DNA of 35,496 nt from contig LCCP01000006.1 in the NCBI GenBank assembly GCA_000997945.1, positions 1 to 35,496 on the forward strand, read 5' to 3'. A program made the translations under genes and the position numbers. The first letter of the stretch is position 1; each line of letters begins with the position of its first letter. Shown in pieces: positions 1-8,133 of this stretch. The notes under the pieces are model-generated. The model was given only the letters and a program-made list of their open reading frames with translations. It had not been told where the DNA came from and did not search any database. Origin of the DNA: Parcubacteria group bacterium GW2011_GWC2_42_12. GTDB lineage: Bacteria > Patescibacteriota > Patescibacteriia > Patescibacteriales > GWC2-42-12.

Positions 1-1
1 C

Positions 2-610
2 AGCACGATCTTTACGAATTATACGGGGAATGATTTTAGGTTGACATCAAACACCACGGCTGGATTAAATTTAACTGCACAGCCGTGGTGGAATGGTGGG
101 ACAGATTCGTTTTTTGGCACAATTGACTCAGTGGTAGATATGTACGGTGTCACTCGCACGACTTGGAGTAGAGGCGCGTATGAATATTATTCCGGCCAGC
201 CAACAGCACCTCTATCTTGCACCTCTTTCACATATTCAACATGGGGAACATGCACCAACGGCACGCAAACCCGCGCGGTATTGACCAGCTCTCCCTCCGG
301 CTGTACCGGCGGCTCTCCCATTACCACCCAAAGTTGTATGGTTACCCCGACCCCCACCACCGGTATCTGTTCCGCCTCATTAAACCAATGTTCCGCCGGT
401 ATATTTTCCGATCAGGCCGATACGACTACTAATTATCTCTGGCAGTGTCTGGGCTCAAACGGCGGCGCTAACGCTAATTGCTCGCTAACCATCCCGCTCT
501 CTCCCGACACCACCCCGCCTACTATCTCCATTACCGCTCCGCTAATTAACGCCACGGTCTCGGGCGCGGCCGTGCCGCTCTCGGTTACCGCCACCGACCC
601 GGCCTTCTAA
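2..610 (+). CDS. Beta-helix surface protein, fragment 1 (cut by window edge, ends at frameshift)
   Basis: The frame is open from the window edge, so the N-terminus lies outside. The first ~60 residues resemble the last turn of a right-handed parallel beta-helix (choice-of-anchor Q type): 'NDFRL' early, then 'DMYGVTRTTWSRGAYEY', the usual 'D.xG..R...W.iGAYEY' ending. A Cys-rich thrombospondin-1-like stretch follows (WGTCTNGTQTR ... GCTGG ... TTQSC), then the start of an Ig-like domain beginning DTTPPTISITAP. The frame stops at 608-610, in the middle of that domain, and the homologous reading continues one frame over from about 601. One missing C in the CCC at 598-600 explains the break. It is probably an exported surface protein. 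Its C-rich codon use differs from the AT-rich genes downstream. Family is an inference from motif shape. Confidence 0.7.
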   Translation, partial: STIFTNYTGNDFRLTSNTTAGLNLTAQPWWNGGTDSFFGTIDSVVDMYGVTRTTWSRGAYEYYSGQPTAPLSCTSFTYSTWGTCTNGTQTRAVLTSSPSGCTGGSPITTQSCMVTPTPTTGICSASLNQCSAGIFSDQADTTTNYLWQCLGSNGGANANCSLTIPLSPDTTPPTISITAPLINATVSGAAVPLSVTATDPAF

Positions 611-1584
611 CCGTCCAATTTAAGCTCAATAACGCCAACATTGGCGCTGAACTTACCACCGCTCCATACTCCGGTAGTTGGAACACTAGCGGTATCCCTA
701 ACGGCAATCATGTTCTTTCCGCCGTGGCGCGCGATCTGGCCGGAAACAGGGCTACTTCAACCATAGCCCTAACTATCAATAATGTCGCGGTTTCCACGCC
801 AGACATTACTCCGCCCTCTATTCCCGCTAATTTCTCCGCTACCGCCATCTCCGCCTCGCAAATTAACCTCTCCTGGAGCCCTTCAACCGATCCCGCGGTT
901 GCAGGCGCGGTCACTTCGGGCGTCACCAGCTACAGAATCTACCGGGGAGGCGCGCTCTTAATCACCGTCACCGGCACCGCATACTCCAACACTGGCCTCT
1001 CGCCCTCCACTCTCTACGCCTACACCGTTAGCGCTTTTGACGGCGCGGGCAACAGTTCTCCGGAATCTCCGTCTGCTTCCGCTACCACTCAAACTCCGCC
1101 GTCTCTGACTAATAATCCTCCGGCTCCGTCTAACGGTTCGCCTTCGTCGGCTCTGGCCGCGGGTACCACCCAAACCGCCATCTCTCTCATTACCGACCAG
1201 CCAGCTACCTGTAAGTATGGAACTACCGCTAACCTAACCTATAATCTCCAGCCCTCAATTTTTACCACCACCGGCGGCACTACTCATTCCACGGCCATCG
1301 CTAATCTCGCTAATGGCTCTACCTATGTTTACTATGTCCGTTGTGATTCAGCCGGTTCGGCCACTACTGGCGACTATATTATTTCTTTCTCGGTGTCTGC
1401 CCCCGCTCTTCCTCTATCCGGCGGCGGAGGAGGAGGATCATCCGGAGGCGGCGGAGGCACGCTGACCCCCGCTGTCCCGCCTACCAGCGGAACCAGCACG
1501 CCCCCAGTTATCAGCACTTCCACATCCCCAACCGTTCCCTCGCTTACCGGCTCGTTCACCCCCAAGCCCAGAAAGCTCTATTAA
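601..1584 (+). CDS. Same surface protein, fragment 2 (Ig-like, FN3 and Gly/Pro-Thr linker)
   Basis: This frame continues fragment 1. Residues read from 601 complete the Ig-like domain (TVQFKLNNANIGAELT ... GNHVLSAVARDLAGN). An FN3 domain follows (SATAISASQINLSWSPSTD ... YRIYRGG ... YAYTVSAFDGAGN). A second FN3-like module then ends near nt 1400, followed by a Gly-rich hinge (GGGGGGSSGGGGG) and a Pro/Thr/Ser linker typical of a wall-spanning segment. The frame ends at 1582-1584. The natural continuation (QAQKALLKKLDPALTKRLQG) lies in another frame from about 1560. Restoring a sixth C to the C5 run at 1559-1563 joins the two exactly. There is no start codon or ribosome site of its own at 724, so it is a piece of a gene, not an independent one. 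Confidence 0.7.
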   Translation, partial: GLLTVQFKLNNANIGAELTTAPYSGSWNTSGIPNGNHVLSAVARDLAGNRATSTIALTINNVAVSTPDITPPSIPANFSATAISASQINLSWSPSTDPAVAGAVTSGVTSYRIYRGGALLITVTGTAYSNTGLSPSTLYAYTVSAFDGAGNSSPESPSASATTQTPPSLTNNPPAPSNGSPSSALAAGTTQTAISLITDQPATCKYGTTANLTYNLQPSIFTTTGGTTHSTAIANLANGSTYVYYVRCDSAGSATTGDYIISFSVSAPALPLSGGGGGGSSGGGGGTLTPAVPPTSGTSTPPVISTSTSPTVPSLTGSFTPKPRKLY

Positions 1585-2147
1585 AAAAGCTAGACCCGGC
1601 TCTGACTAAGCGACTCCAAGGCCGCATTCTCCTCCAGGTTCAGGAACGGGGCCAGGCCTGGTATCTTGACCCGCTATCGCAAAAGAGGTTCTATTTGGCT
1701 GACGGAGCAACGGCCTATGGCGCTCTGCGTAAGTTCGGTCTAGGCATCACGGATAAAGATTTGGCTAAGATTCCCCTTGGCCTGGAAACCAGGTTCAGAG
1801 ACACGGATACTGATGCTGACGGCCTGGCCGACAAGCTGGAAGAAGGTTTAGGCACAGACGCAAACAACCCGGATACGGATAATGACGGTTTTAAGGATGG
1901 GGATGAAATTAGCCAGGGGCATAATCCGCTGGGTCAGGGCAAGCTAACAGTTGACCAGAAATTAGTTAACCGCCTCAATGGCCGGATTGTCCTGCAAGTG
2001 CAACAGCGCGGCCAGGCCTGGTATCTGAACCCAGCCGACGGTAAGAGATACTACATGAAGGACGGTTCCGCGGCTTATGAAATCATGCGCTACCTGTCGC
2101 TGGGGATTACCAATGAGAATATTTACCAGATTGGGATGGGGGAGTAG
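1560..2147 (+). CDS. Same surface protein, fragment 3 (GRIxLQV module, TSP3 repeats, GRIxLQV module)
   Basis: The C-terminal part of the frameshifted surface protein. It holds two copies of a ~55-residue module, GRI(L/V)LQVQ(E/Q)RGQAWYL(D/N)P followed by 'YY(M/L)KDG..AY' and 'LGIT', at about nt 1617-1790 and 1980-2130. Between them lie thrombospondin-type-3 calcium-binding repeats (DTDTDADGLADKLEEG, then NPDTDNDGFKDGDE). The protein ends IYQIGMGE and a TAG stop. The only in-frame initiator nearby is a TTG at 1695 inside the first module, so no independent start is convincing. A close relative of the module is at 31551-31723. The module's function is unknown to me; its position at the C-terminus of exported proteins suggests a surface-anchoring or polymer-binding role (inference). 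Confidence 0.75.
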   Translation, partial: PQAQKALLKKLDPALTKRLQGRILLQVQERGQAWYLDPLSQKRFYLADGATAYGALRKFGLGITDKDLAKIPLGLETRFRDTDTDADGLADKLEEGLGTDANNPDTDNDGFKDGDEISQGHNPLGQGKLTVDQKLVNRLNGRIVLQVQQRGQAWYLNPADGKRYYMKDGSAAYEIMRYLSLGITNENIYQIGMGE

Positions 2148-2181
2148 GTTAAATCAATTTTTAATTTTAGTATTTATATCT

Positions 2182-3471
2182 ATGTTAATCGGCATTGACG
2201 CCAGCCGAGCCGGCCGAGAATTTAAAAGCGGCACCGAATGGTATTCGTATTATTTAATCAGAGAATTAGCCAAAATTGATTCAACCAATCAATATGTTTT
2301 ATATAGCGACAAACCCCTGACTGGCGGATTAACTGACTTGACGGACAAAAGTGGTGAAGCTGGCGGCAAGATTGAAATGGAAAATGGCTGTCAAAAAATC
2401 AAGAGTCCGCATAATAATTTTAAGGCCAAGATTTTAAATTGGCCACTAACTTATTTCTGGACGCAGATTCGTTTGTCTTGGGAAATGCTTTTTCATTCTC
2501 CGGGCATTCTTTTCATTCCAGCCCATACTTTACCGGTTATTCATCCACGGAGATCCGTAGTTACTATTCATGATATTGGTTTTGAACGGCTTAAAGAAGT
2601 TTACAGTTCGGATAAAATCGGGTCCAGCCACAGTCTGGCTGGTAAGTTTTTTGATTGGTTAGCCAAACTATTAACCGGCGGTAAATTCAGTTCCAACATA
2701 CTTGATTACCACGGCTGGTCGACAAAATTTTCGCTAAAGCACGCTAAAAAGATTATCGCTGTTTCTAAATTTACCAAGCAAGAGCTCATAGATGTTTACC
2801 CTGCCTACCGGCAGGCAGGTGCCGCGTCCGAATCTAAGATAGCCGTAGTCTATAATGGTTTTAACAACGATCTTTATCGGCCAATTCTTGACAGGCGGGA
2901 AGTCAGGCGGGTTTTAGACAGATACGGCATCAAACCTCCTTATATTTTTTATGTCGGCCGTTTGGAAAAGAAAAAGAATATCACCGGGCTAGTTGACGCT
3001 TTTGTTGAACTAAGAGAGAAATATAAAAAGCTTAATCATAAATTAGTTCTGGTCGGCAACGCCGGTTTGGGTTTTGACGAGGTGAAATATATTATAGAAG
3101 AATTCGACTTGGATAACGAGGTTATTATTACTGGCTGGGTGCCGGAGCAAGACATTCCCTATATCTATAGCGGGGCCGCGCTGTTTGTTTTTCCTTCGCT
3201 TTACGAAGGTTTTGGCATTCCTCTTTTACAAGCCATGGCTTTAGCCATACCCATTGCCGCCTCTAATATCCCCGCGATTTCAGAAATAACGGCTGGAGCG
3301 GCCTGGCTTTTTAATCCGAATGATAAAAATGATATGGCGGAAAAAATCGCCCAAGTTTTACTGGATAATAAATTAGCCGAGGATTTAGTTGGTCGCGGCC
3401 AGATCAGAATAAAGAACTTTAGTTTAGATAAGTGCGCCAAAGAAACTTTAGCGGTAATAGAGGGGATATAA
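2182..3471 (+). CDS. GT4-family glycosyltransferase
   Basis: 429 residues from ATG 2182 (MLIGIDASRAG). An upstream in-frame ATG at 2077 would overlap the preceding gene and adds no family-like sequence. GT-B fold: the N-terminal half has 'GTEWYSYYLIREL', and the C-terminal half has 'PPYIFYVGRLEKKKNITGLVDAF' features and 'GWVPEQDIPYIYSGA'. The donor-site signature 'FPSLYEGFGIPLLQAMA' is present. The second glutamate of the GT4 EX7E motif is Gln here. It probably transfers a nucleotide-activated sugar to a surface glycan on the cytoplasmic membrane face. A repeat-derived insert (PAYRQAGAAS) lies mid-protein. No Shine-Dalgarno sequence is present. The acceptor cannot be told from sequence. Confidence 0.88.
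   Translation: MLIGIDASRAGREFKSGTEWYSYYLIRELAKIDSTNQYVLYSDKPLTGGLTDLTDKSGEAGGKIEMENGCQKIKSPHNNFKAKILNWPLTYFWTQIRLSWEMLFHSPGILFIPAHTLPVIHPRRSVVTIHDIGFERLKEVYSSDKIGSSHSLAGKFFDWLAKLLTGGKFSSNILDYHGWSTKFSLKHAKKIIAVSKFTKQELIDVYPAYRQAGAASESKIAVVYNGFNNDLYRPILDRREVRRVLDRYGIKPPYIFYVGRLEKKKNITGLVDAFVELREKYKKLNHKLVLVGNAGLGFDEVKYIIEEFDLDNEVIITGWVPEQDIPYIYSGAALFVFPSLYEGFGIPLLQAMALAIPIAASNIPAISEITAGAAWLFNPNDKNDMAEKIAQVLLDNKLAEDLVGRGQIRIKNFSLDKCAKETLAVIEGI
2800..2819. repeat. 20-bp palindrome inside a GT4 gene
   Basis: CCTGCCTACCGGCAGGCAGG, a near-perfect palindrome translated in frame as PAYRQAG. Related copies are at 9384-9403, 24015-24034 and 34561-34580. It falls between 'QELIDVYP' and 'SKIAVVYNG', a loop region of GT4 proteins, so the fold probably tolerates it. 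Confidence 0.85.
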
Positions 3472-3480
3472 GGCAGTTCT

Positions 3481-3706
3481 TGTCATTGCGAGCGACCGAA
3501 GGGAGCGCGGCAATCTCTGGTAAGAAAGGAAGGTCAAAAAAAGAAAATGCTTCGTTTAATAAGTTGAATTAGGATTGGAGAAATTTACTTTTAGGATTGT
3601 AAAGCGTTTCCAACCAGAGATTGCCCGCCCGAACGACGCCCGCCCGAACGACTTTGTCGGGCTGGCAGTCGGGCAGGCTTCGTCGCTGGCGCTTCTCGCA
3701 ATGACA
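3481..3706. repeat. Family-1 interspersed element (TGTCATTGCGAG terminal inverted repeats), copy A
   Basis: It starts TGTCATTGCGAGCG and ends CTCGCAATGACA (complementary ends). A nested inner inverted repeat is also visible: GCAATCTCTGGT near 3510 and ACCAGAGATTGC near 3625. The core differs from copies B and C. The right part carries GCCCGAACGAC repeats. It fills the gap between the GT4 gene and the protease gene, and ends 13 bp before the protease promoter. Confidence 0.8.
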
Positions 3707-3710
3707 GAGA

Positions 3711-3724
3711 TTTTGTGTTATAAT
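3711..3724 (+). promoter_or_regulatory. Extended -10 promoter of the S8 protease
   Basis: TTTTGTGTTATAAT: TATAAT at 3719-3724 with an extended TGT just upstream. There is no good -35 box. The ATG is only 9 nt after the -10 box, so the mRNA would start at or within a few bases of the start codon (leaderless). The same 16-nt string, TTTTGTGTTATAATAA, occurs before the DUF4012 gene. Confidence 0.65.
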
Positions 3725-3733
3725 AAAGATGTT

Positions 3734-5977
3734 ATGAGAAAAAAATCGACATCTTTTTTTAATATTTTTTTCATCGGGGCAATTATGTCCCTGGTTTTTT
3801 TGTTTTTTGCCGGATCAAACGGCCTAAGCGATAATAAAAATAATTTTACAGCTGACGAAATATTAGTGAAATTTAGAGCTTTAGAGCGGCCGGTAACCGT
3901 TAAAATCAATTCAGCTGATTTTTATGGACAATTAAATTATTATCGCGATTTATCCGGCGTAGATTATGCCGAGCCGGATTATACTTATCAAGCGTCTATC
4001 ATACCTTCCGATACTTATTTTAGCAATCAATGGTATTTGCAAAAAATCAAAGCCACTTCGGCCTGGGATGAAATCAGGGAGAGTCCGAATATAGTTATTG
4101 CTATTTTAGACTCGGGCGTGCAGATAAGTCACCCGGATTTAAAAAGCAATATTTGGGTTAACAAAAGGGAAATCGCGGCTAATGGCATCGACGACGACAA
4201 AAATGGTTTTATTGATGATATTAATGGCTGGGATTTTGTTAATAATACGGCTGATCCGGCGCCTAAATTTAAAGAGGGTTTTAGCGAAGACGGCATTTTG
4301 CATGGCACGATTATAGCCGGCATTGCCGCGGCTTCAGGCAATAATGCCGCCGGCGTTGCCGGCGTAACTTGGAGCGCCCAATTAATGCCGCTTAAAGTTT
4401 TAGATGACAAAGGCGAAGGCAACTCGTCCAAAGTTATAAAAGCCATTGATTACGCCGCGGCCAATGGCGCCAACATAATTAATTTGAGTTTTGTCGGTTT
4501 CGGCTATAGTAGAAGTTTAGATGAAGCGATTAAGCGCGCCTATGATGCCGGAGTGATCGTCGTGGCGGCTGGCGGCAATGAGGTTGGGCAGGGTGAAGGC
4601 TATAATTTGGATGAAACTCCGATGTATCCGGCCTGTCTGGACGGATCTAACGGCGCCAACCGGGTGGTCGGCGTAGCCGCCACCGATACGATTGATCAGA
4701 AAGCGCCCTTTTCGAGTTTCAGCAATAAATGCATTGATATAGCGGCGCCGGGCATCAGCGTTTTTAGCACTGTCGTCTATTCGCCGACCAATTATATTAA
4801 AGATCGGCCCTTTAATAAATATTATGATGGCTATTGGTCAGGCACTTCGGTGGCGGTCCCCATGGTTAGCGCCGGAATTGCGCTTGTTTTAACTGCCAAT
4901 GCCGGTTTAAATCGAGGCGAAGTTTTAGCCATACTATTTAAGACTGCCGATGATATCAGTCGCTTGAACCCAAATTATTTAAATAAATTGGGCAGCGGCC
5001 GGCTTAATCTCTTAAGCGCCATTACCGAGGCGCGAAGCGCTTTAAAAAATAAATCGGAAAAACTTTTAGTCGCGCCGCAAAGCGGGTTTATGAGCTTAAT
5101 AAAAGTAACTGATCAAGATGGCAAGGTGGAAAAAGAATTTTTGGGCTTTGACAAGAAATTTAAAGGCGGCGTGAATTTGGCCGCCGGCGATATTGACGGC
5201 GACGGCGAAGAAGAGATTATCGCCGCGGCCGGCCCGGGCGGCGGCCCGCATGTAAGAATTTTTAATTTAAACGGCGAATTGAAAGGTCAATGGTTTGCTT
5301 TTAAAAATGATTTTCGCGGCGGAGTTAGGGTGGCTGCCGCCGATGTTAATCATGACGGCATGGATGAAGTAATAGCGGTAGCGGGACCGGGCGGGGATTC
5401 GGAGATAAAAATTTTTAACGGCCGCGGCCAGTTATTAGGCTCATTTTACGCCTATGACAATAAATTTAGAGGCGAATTGAATCTCGCTACCGGCGATATT
5501 GACGGCGATGGCGAAGAAGAAATTGTCATCGGCTTAGGCGCGGGCAAAATTCCCGAAGTAAGGGTTTTTAAAGCCATCGGCGTCATGATAAGCCAGTTTT
5601 TGGCTTATCCGAAAACTTTTCGCGGCGGAGTCAGGGTGGCGATAGCGAGCGTTAGGGGTGGCGTGCAGAAAAACAGCGCCCAAATTATAACCGCTCCGGA
5701 GAGCGGCGGCGGACCGCATGTTAAATTTTTTGATAAACGAGGAAATTTATTATCCCATTTTTTCGCTTTTAACAGTAATTTTCGCGGCGGAGTAAACCTA
5801 GCTAAGGCCGACGTGAATAATGACGGTTTGGCTGAAATAATAACCGCGGCCGGCCCGGGCGGCGCGCCGCATGTCCGGGTTTTTGAGCCAGGAGGCAAAA
5901 TTGTCGGTTCATTTTACGCCTATGAAGAAAATTTTAGCGGCGGAGCCAACGCGGGCAGCATAAAAATAGCGAAGTAA
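3734..5977 (+). CDS. Exported S8 (subtilisin-like) serine protease with five FG-GAP-like repeats
   Basis: 748 residues from ATG 3734. The longer frame from 3575 only translates the upstream repeat. Residues ~10-30 form an N-terminal hydrophobic signal/anchor. A fervidolysin-like prodomain (DEILVKFRALE ... GVDYAEPDY) follows. The S8 triad is visible: Asp in AILDSGVQISHPDL (~126), His in HGTIIAGIA (~190) and Ser in GTSVAVPM (~372), with the oxyanion Asn in AAGGNE. From ~residue 470 on there are five ~53-residue repeats of the type 'FRGGVxLAxxDIDGDGEEEIIxAxGPGGxPHVRIF', whose DxDxDG loops should bind calcium. It probably acts outside the cell on protein, anchored or released. It has its own promoter and likely a leaderless transcript. 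Confidence 0.93.
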   Translation: MRKKSTSFFNIFFIGAIMSLVFLFFAGSNGLSDNKNNFTADEILVKFRALERPVTVKINSADFYGQLNYYRDLSGVDYAEPDYTYQASIIPSDTYFSNQWYLQKIKATSAWDEIRESPNIVIAILDSGVQISHPDLKSNIWVNKREIAANGIDDDKNGFIDDINGWDFVNNTADPAPKFKEGFSEDGILHGTIIAGIAAASGNNAAGVAGVTWSAQLMPLKVLDDKGEGNSSKVIKAIDYAAANGANIINLSFVGFGYSRSLDEAIKRAYDAGVIVVAAGGNEVGQGEGYNLDETPMYPACLDGSNGANRVVGVAATDTIDQKAPFSSFSNKCIDIAAPGISVFSTVVYSPTNYIKDRPFNKYYDGYWSGTSVAVPMVSAGIALVLTANAGLNRGEVLAILFKTADDISRLNPNYLNKLGSGRLNLLSAITEARSALKNKSEKLLVAPQSGFMSLIKVTDQDGKVEKEFLGFDKKFKGGVNLAAGDIDGDGEEEIIAAAGPGGGPHVRIFNLNGELKGQWFAFKNDFRGGVRVAAADVNHDGMDEVIAVAGPGGDSEIKIFNGRGQLLGSFYAYDNKFRGELNLATGDIDGDGEEEIVIGLGAGKIPEVRVFKAIGVMISQFLAYPKTFRGGVRVAIASVRGGVQKNSAQIITAPESGGGPHVKFFDKRGNLLSHFFAFNSNFRGGVNLAKADVNNDGLAEIITAAGPGGAPHVRVFEPGGKIVGSFYAYEENFSGGANAGSIKIAK

Positions 5978-6022
5978 GAATTAAGAAATTAGAATAATTA
6001 AAAATTTTTAACTAAAAATTAT

Positions 6023-7045
6023 ATGTTTAAACGAGCAATTTTTGACCGGCCAAACATTTTAGTAACTGGCGGCGCTGGTTTTATCGGCTCGCATTTATGC
6101 GATCGGTTAATTTCCACCAGCAAAGTAATTTGCTTGGATAATTTTTCTACCGGCGCTGAAATAAATATCGACCACTTGCTGGCTGATCCTAATTTCGAGT
6201 TTATTAAACACGATATAACCGAGCCCCTAGATTTGGAGAAGCTGCCCGAACTGCAGAAATTTAAAATTGAATTTCAGGGCATTCAAGAAATTTATAATCT
6301 GGCTTGTCCGACTTCGCCTAAAGATTTTGTCAAAAATAAGATTCCTACGATTTTGGCTTCGTCTTACGGCGTAAAAAATATGCTTGATTTGGCAGTGCGG
6401 TTTAAAGCTAAGTTTATGCATTTTTCCTCCTCGGTCGTTTATGGGCCGAGGCAGAACGATTCTCTAAGGGTTAAAGAAGATGATTTGGGCAAAGTTGATT
6501 TTCTCTCAGAGAGAAGCTCATACGATGAGGGCAAGAGATTTTCCGAAACTATAGTGGAGAATTATCGCCAGGCTTACGATCTGGATGCGAAAGTAGCCCG
6601 TTTATTCCGTATTTACGGTCCGCGCCTGAAATTGAATGAAGGCAATTTGATTCCGGATTTTATTAATAGCGCCTTGGATAATACTGACTTGTCTATTCCC
6701 GGCGACGCGAATTTTTCCACTTCGCTTTGTTATATTAACGATTGCGTGGATGCTTGTTTAAAGATGATGGCCGCCGATATTAATGGTCCGGTCAACATCG
6801 GTTCGGATATTAATATCAGTTTTACTAAAATTTGTGAAATTATTATTAAGCTGCTAAAATCAAAATCCAAGATTAAATATTCAGATAAACATTTATTTAT
6901 TACCGAGCTTTGCTTGCCCGATATAACTAAGGTGCGGGAAGAATTGGGTTGGCTGCCGGTAGTTACCTTAGAAAAAGGTTTGGAAAAAACCATTGATGAT
7001 CTCCGGGCTAGTAAGGGCTTAAAAACCGTTAGGGAGTCGATTTAA
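6023..7045 (+). CDS. UDP-glucuronate decarboxylase-like NAD-dependent sugar epimerase/dehydratase
   Basis: 340 residues, extended short-chain dehydrogenase fold. The Rossmann motif TGGAGFIGSHL lies at the N-terminus (NAD binding). 'YNLACPTSP', 'SSSVVYG' and the catalytic SSYDEGKR (YxxxK) match UDP-xylose synthase (UXS) enzymes, as do 'RLFRIYGPR' and 'GPVNIGSD'. Known members convert UDP-glucuronate to UDP-xylose and CO2 in the cytoplasm. It opens the glycan cluster and would supply a pentose donor for the glycosyltransferases downstream. It has no Shine-Dalgarno sequence. Related NDP-sugar 4-epimerases or 4,6-dehydratases are alternatives, but the YDEGKR motif favours UXS. Confidence 0.85.
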   Translation: MFKRAIFDRPNILVTGGAGFIGSHLCDRLISTSKVICLDNFSTGAEINIDHLLADPNFEFIKHDITEPLDLEKLPELQKFKIEFQGIQEIYNLACPTSPKDFVKNKIPTILASSYGVKNMLDLAVRFKAKFMHFSSSVVYGPRQNDSLRVKEDDLGKVDFLSERSSYDEGKRFSETIVENYRQAYDLDAKVARLFRIYGPRLKLNEGNLIPDFINSALDNTDLSIPGDANFSTSLCYINDCVDACLKMMAADINGPVNIGSDINISFTKICEIIIKLLKSKSKIKYSDKHLFITELCLPDITKVREELGWLPVVTLEKGLEKTIDDLRASKGLKTVRESI

Positions 7046-7126
7046 ATAATTTTAAGAAAAAATACACAGATTTTGTTTAAGCGAAAAATAAATACTTCTG
7101 TTCCGGATAAGTAAATTTTTTACTTT

Positions 7127-7795
7127 ATGAAAGTTTTTTGCGTAATTCCGGCGTTTAATGAGCATAAAAATATAACCGCGGTGGTTAAGGAAATTAAATC
7201 ACTGGTAGATAGGGTGGTGGTAGTGGACGATGGGTCAACTGACCAGACTTATAATTTAGCTAAAGCCGGCGGCGCTATGGCGTTAAAACATATAATTAAC
7301 CGCGGTCAAGGCGCGGCTCTCCGTACCGGCACGGAATATAGTTTAGCCAATGGCGCTGACATTATTATTCATTTTGACGCCGATGGCCAGTTTTCCGGCC
7401 AAGACATCGCCAAAATTACCGCGCCGATAAAACAGGGCGCGGCTCAAGTAGTTTATGGTTCGCGTTTTTTAGACAGCCGCGGCAACACAGCCATGCCCTT
7501 TTTTAAAAAATATTTTATAATGCCTTTGGCTAAAGCCGTTAATCGGATATTTTTTCAGATTAATTTAACCGATCCGCAAAGCGGTTTTAGAGCCATGTCG
7601 GCCGAGGCCGCTCGCCAGATAAGTTGGCAGCAGGATGGGATGGCGCATTGCTCGGAAATTATGTTTGAGGTTAAGAAAAATAAACTCCAGGTCGCGGAAG
7701 TTCCGATTGCCGTGGTTTATCATAATTTTGGCCAAAGTTTTTTTGGCGGTTTAAAGATCATAAAAGATTTACTTATCGCTATAATAGTTAATTAG
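7127..7795 (+). CDS. GT2 polyprenyl-phosphate glycosyltransferase (dolichol-P-mannose synthase-like)
   Basis: 222 residues, GT-A fold. 'VIPAFNE' at the N-terminus, 'VVVDDGSTDQT', 'INRGQGAALRTG' and 'HFDADGQF' (the metal-binding DxD equivalent) are the DPM1-like GT2 signature. 'SGFRAMSAEAA' and 'AEVPIAVVYH' follow in the usual order. There are no C-terminal transmembrane helices, as in soluble DPM1-type enzymes. It should load a sugar onto a polyprenyl phosphate carrier at the inner membrane face. The next gene, 12 bp downstream, is a DUF2304 membrane protein that commonly accompanies such enzymes. The lipid-linked sugar could feed the GT39-type enzyme at 13380-15137 (inference). Confidence 0.9.
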   Translation: MKVFCVIPAFNEHKNITAVVKEIKSLVDRVVVVDDGSTDQTYNLAKAGGAMALKHIINRGQGAALRTGTEYSLANGADIIIHFDADGQFSGQDIAKITAPIKQGAAQVVYGSRFLDSRGNTAMPFFKKYFIMPLAKAVNRIFFQINLTDPQSGFRAMSAEAARQISWQQDGMAHCSEIMFEVKKNKLQVAEVPIAVVYHNFGQSFFGGLKIIKDLLIAIIVN

Positions 7796-7807
7796 TTATT
7801 AAAATAT

Positions 7808-8131
7808 ATGCCGCAACAAGCTATCGCGCTCATAATTATTGCCTTTTTTATCGCCCGCCTTTATTGGCAAAAGAAAAAAAACCATATTGGCGCCAATGAA
7901 TTTTTGTTTTGGCTGATTTTTTGGCTTTTAGCCGCGGGTTTAATAATTTTTTTGAAATCGATTGATAAATTAGTATCGGAACTGGGGTTCTCCGGTAGCG
8001 GCATCGAGGTCCTCTTATATTTAAGCGTGGCTATATTATTTTATTTTGTTTTCCGCTTAAGATTGAAATTTGAGAAAATTGAAAAAGATCTAACTAAGAT
8101 TGTTAAGAACATCGCTTTAAAAGATAAGTAA
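7808..8131 (+). CDS. DUF2304 family membrane protein
   Basis: 107 residues with three hydrophobic segments (about residues 4-18, 33-50 and 67-84) and a basic C-terminal tail (RLRLKFEKIEKDLTKIV). Size, helix spacing and the position directly after a DPM-like GT2 match the DUF2304 family, thought to help anchor or assist the GT2. It lies 12 bp after the GT2 and 2 bp before the next GT4, so the three genes are probably co-transcribed and translationally linked. No catalytic residues are recognisable. Confidence 0.8.
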   Translation: MPQQAIALIIIAFFIARLYWQKKKNHIGANEFLFWLIFWLLAAGLIIFLKSIDKLVSELGFSGSGIEVLLYLSVAILFYFVFRLRLKFEKIEKDLTKIVKNIALKDK

Positions 8132-8133
8132 TT

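Noticed and set aside
3575-3733. N-terminal extension of the S8 protease
   Set aside because: It translates the right half of a family-1 repeat; the signal peptide starts at 3734, right after the promoter.
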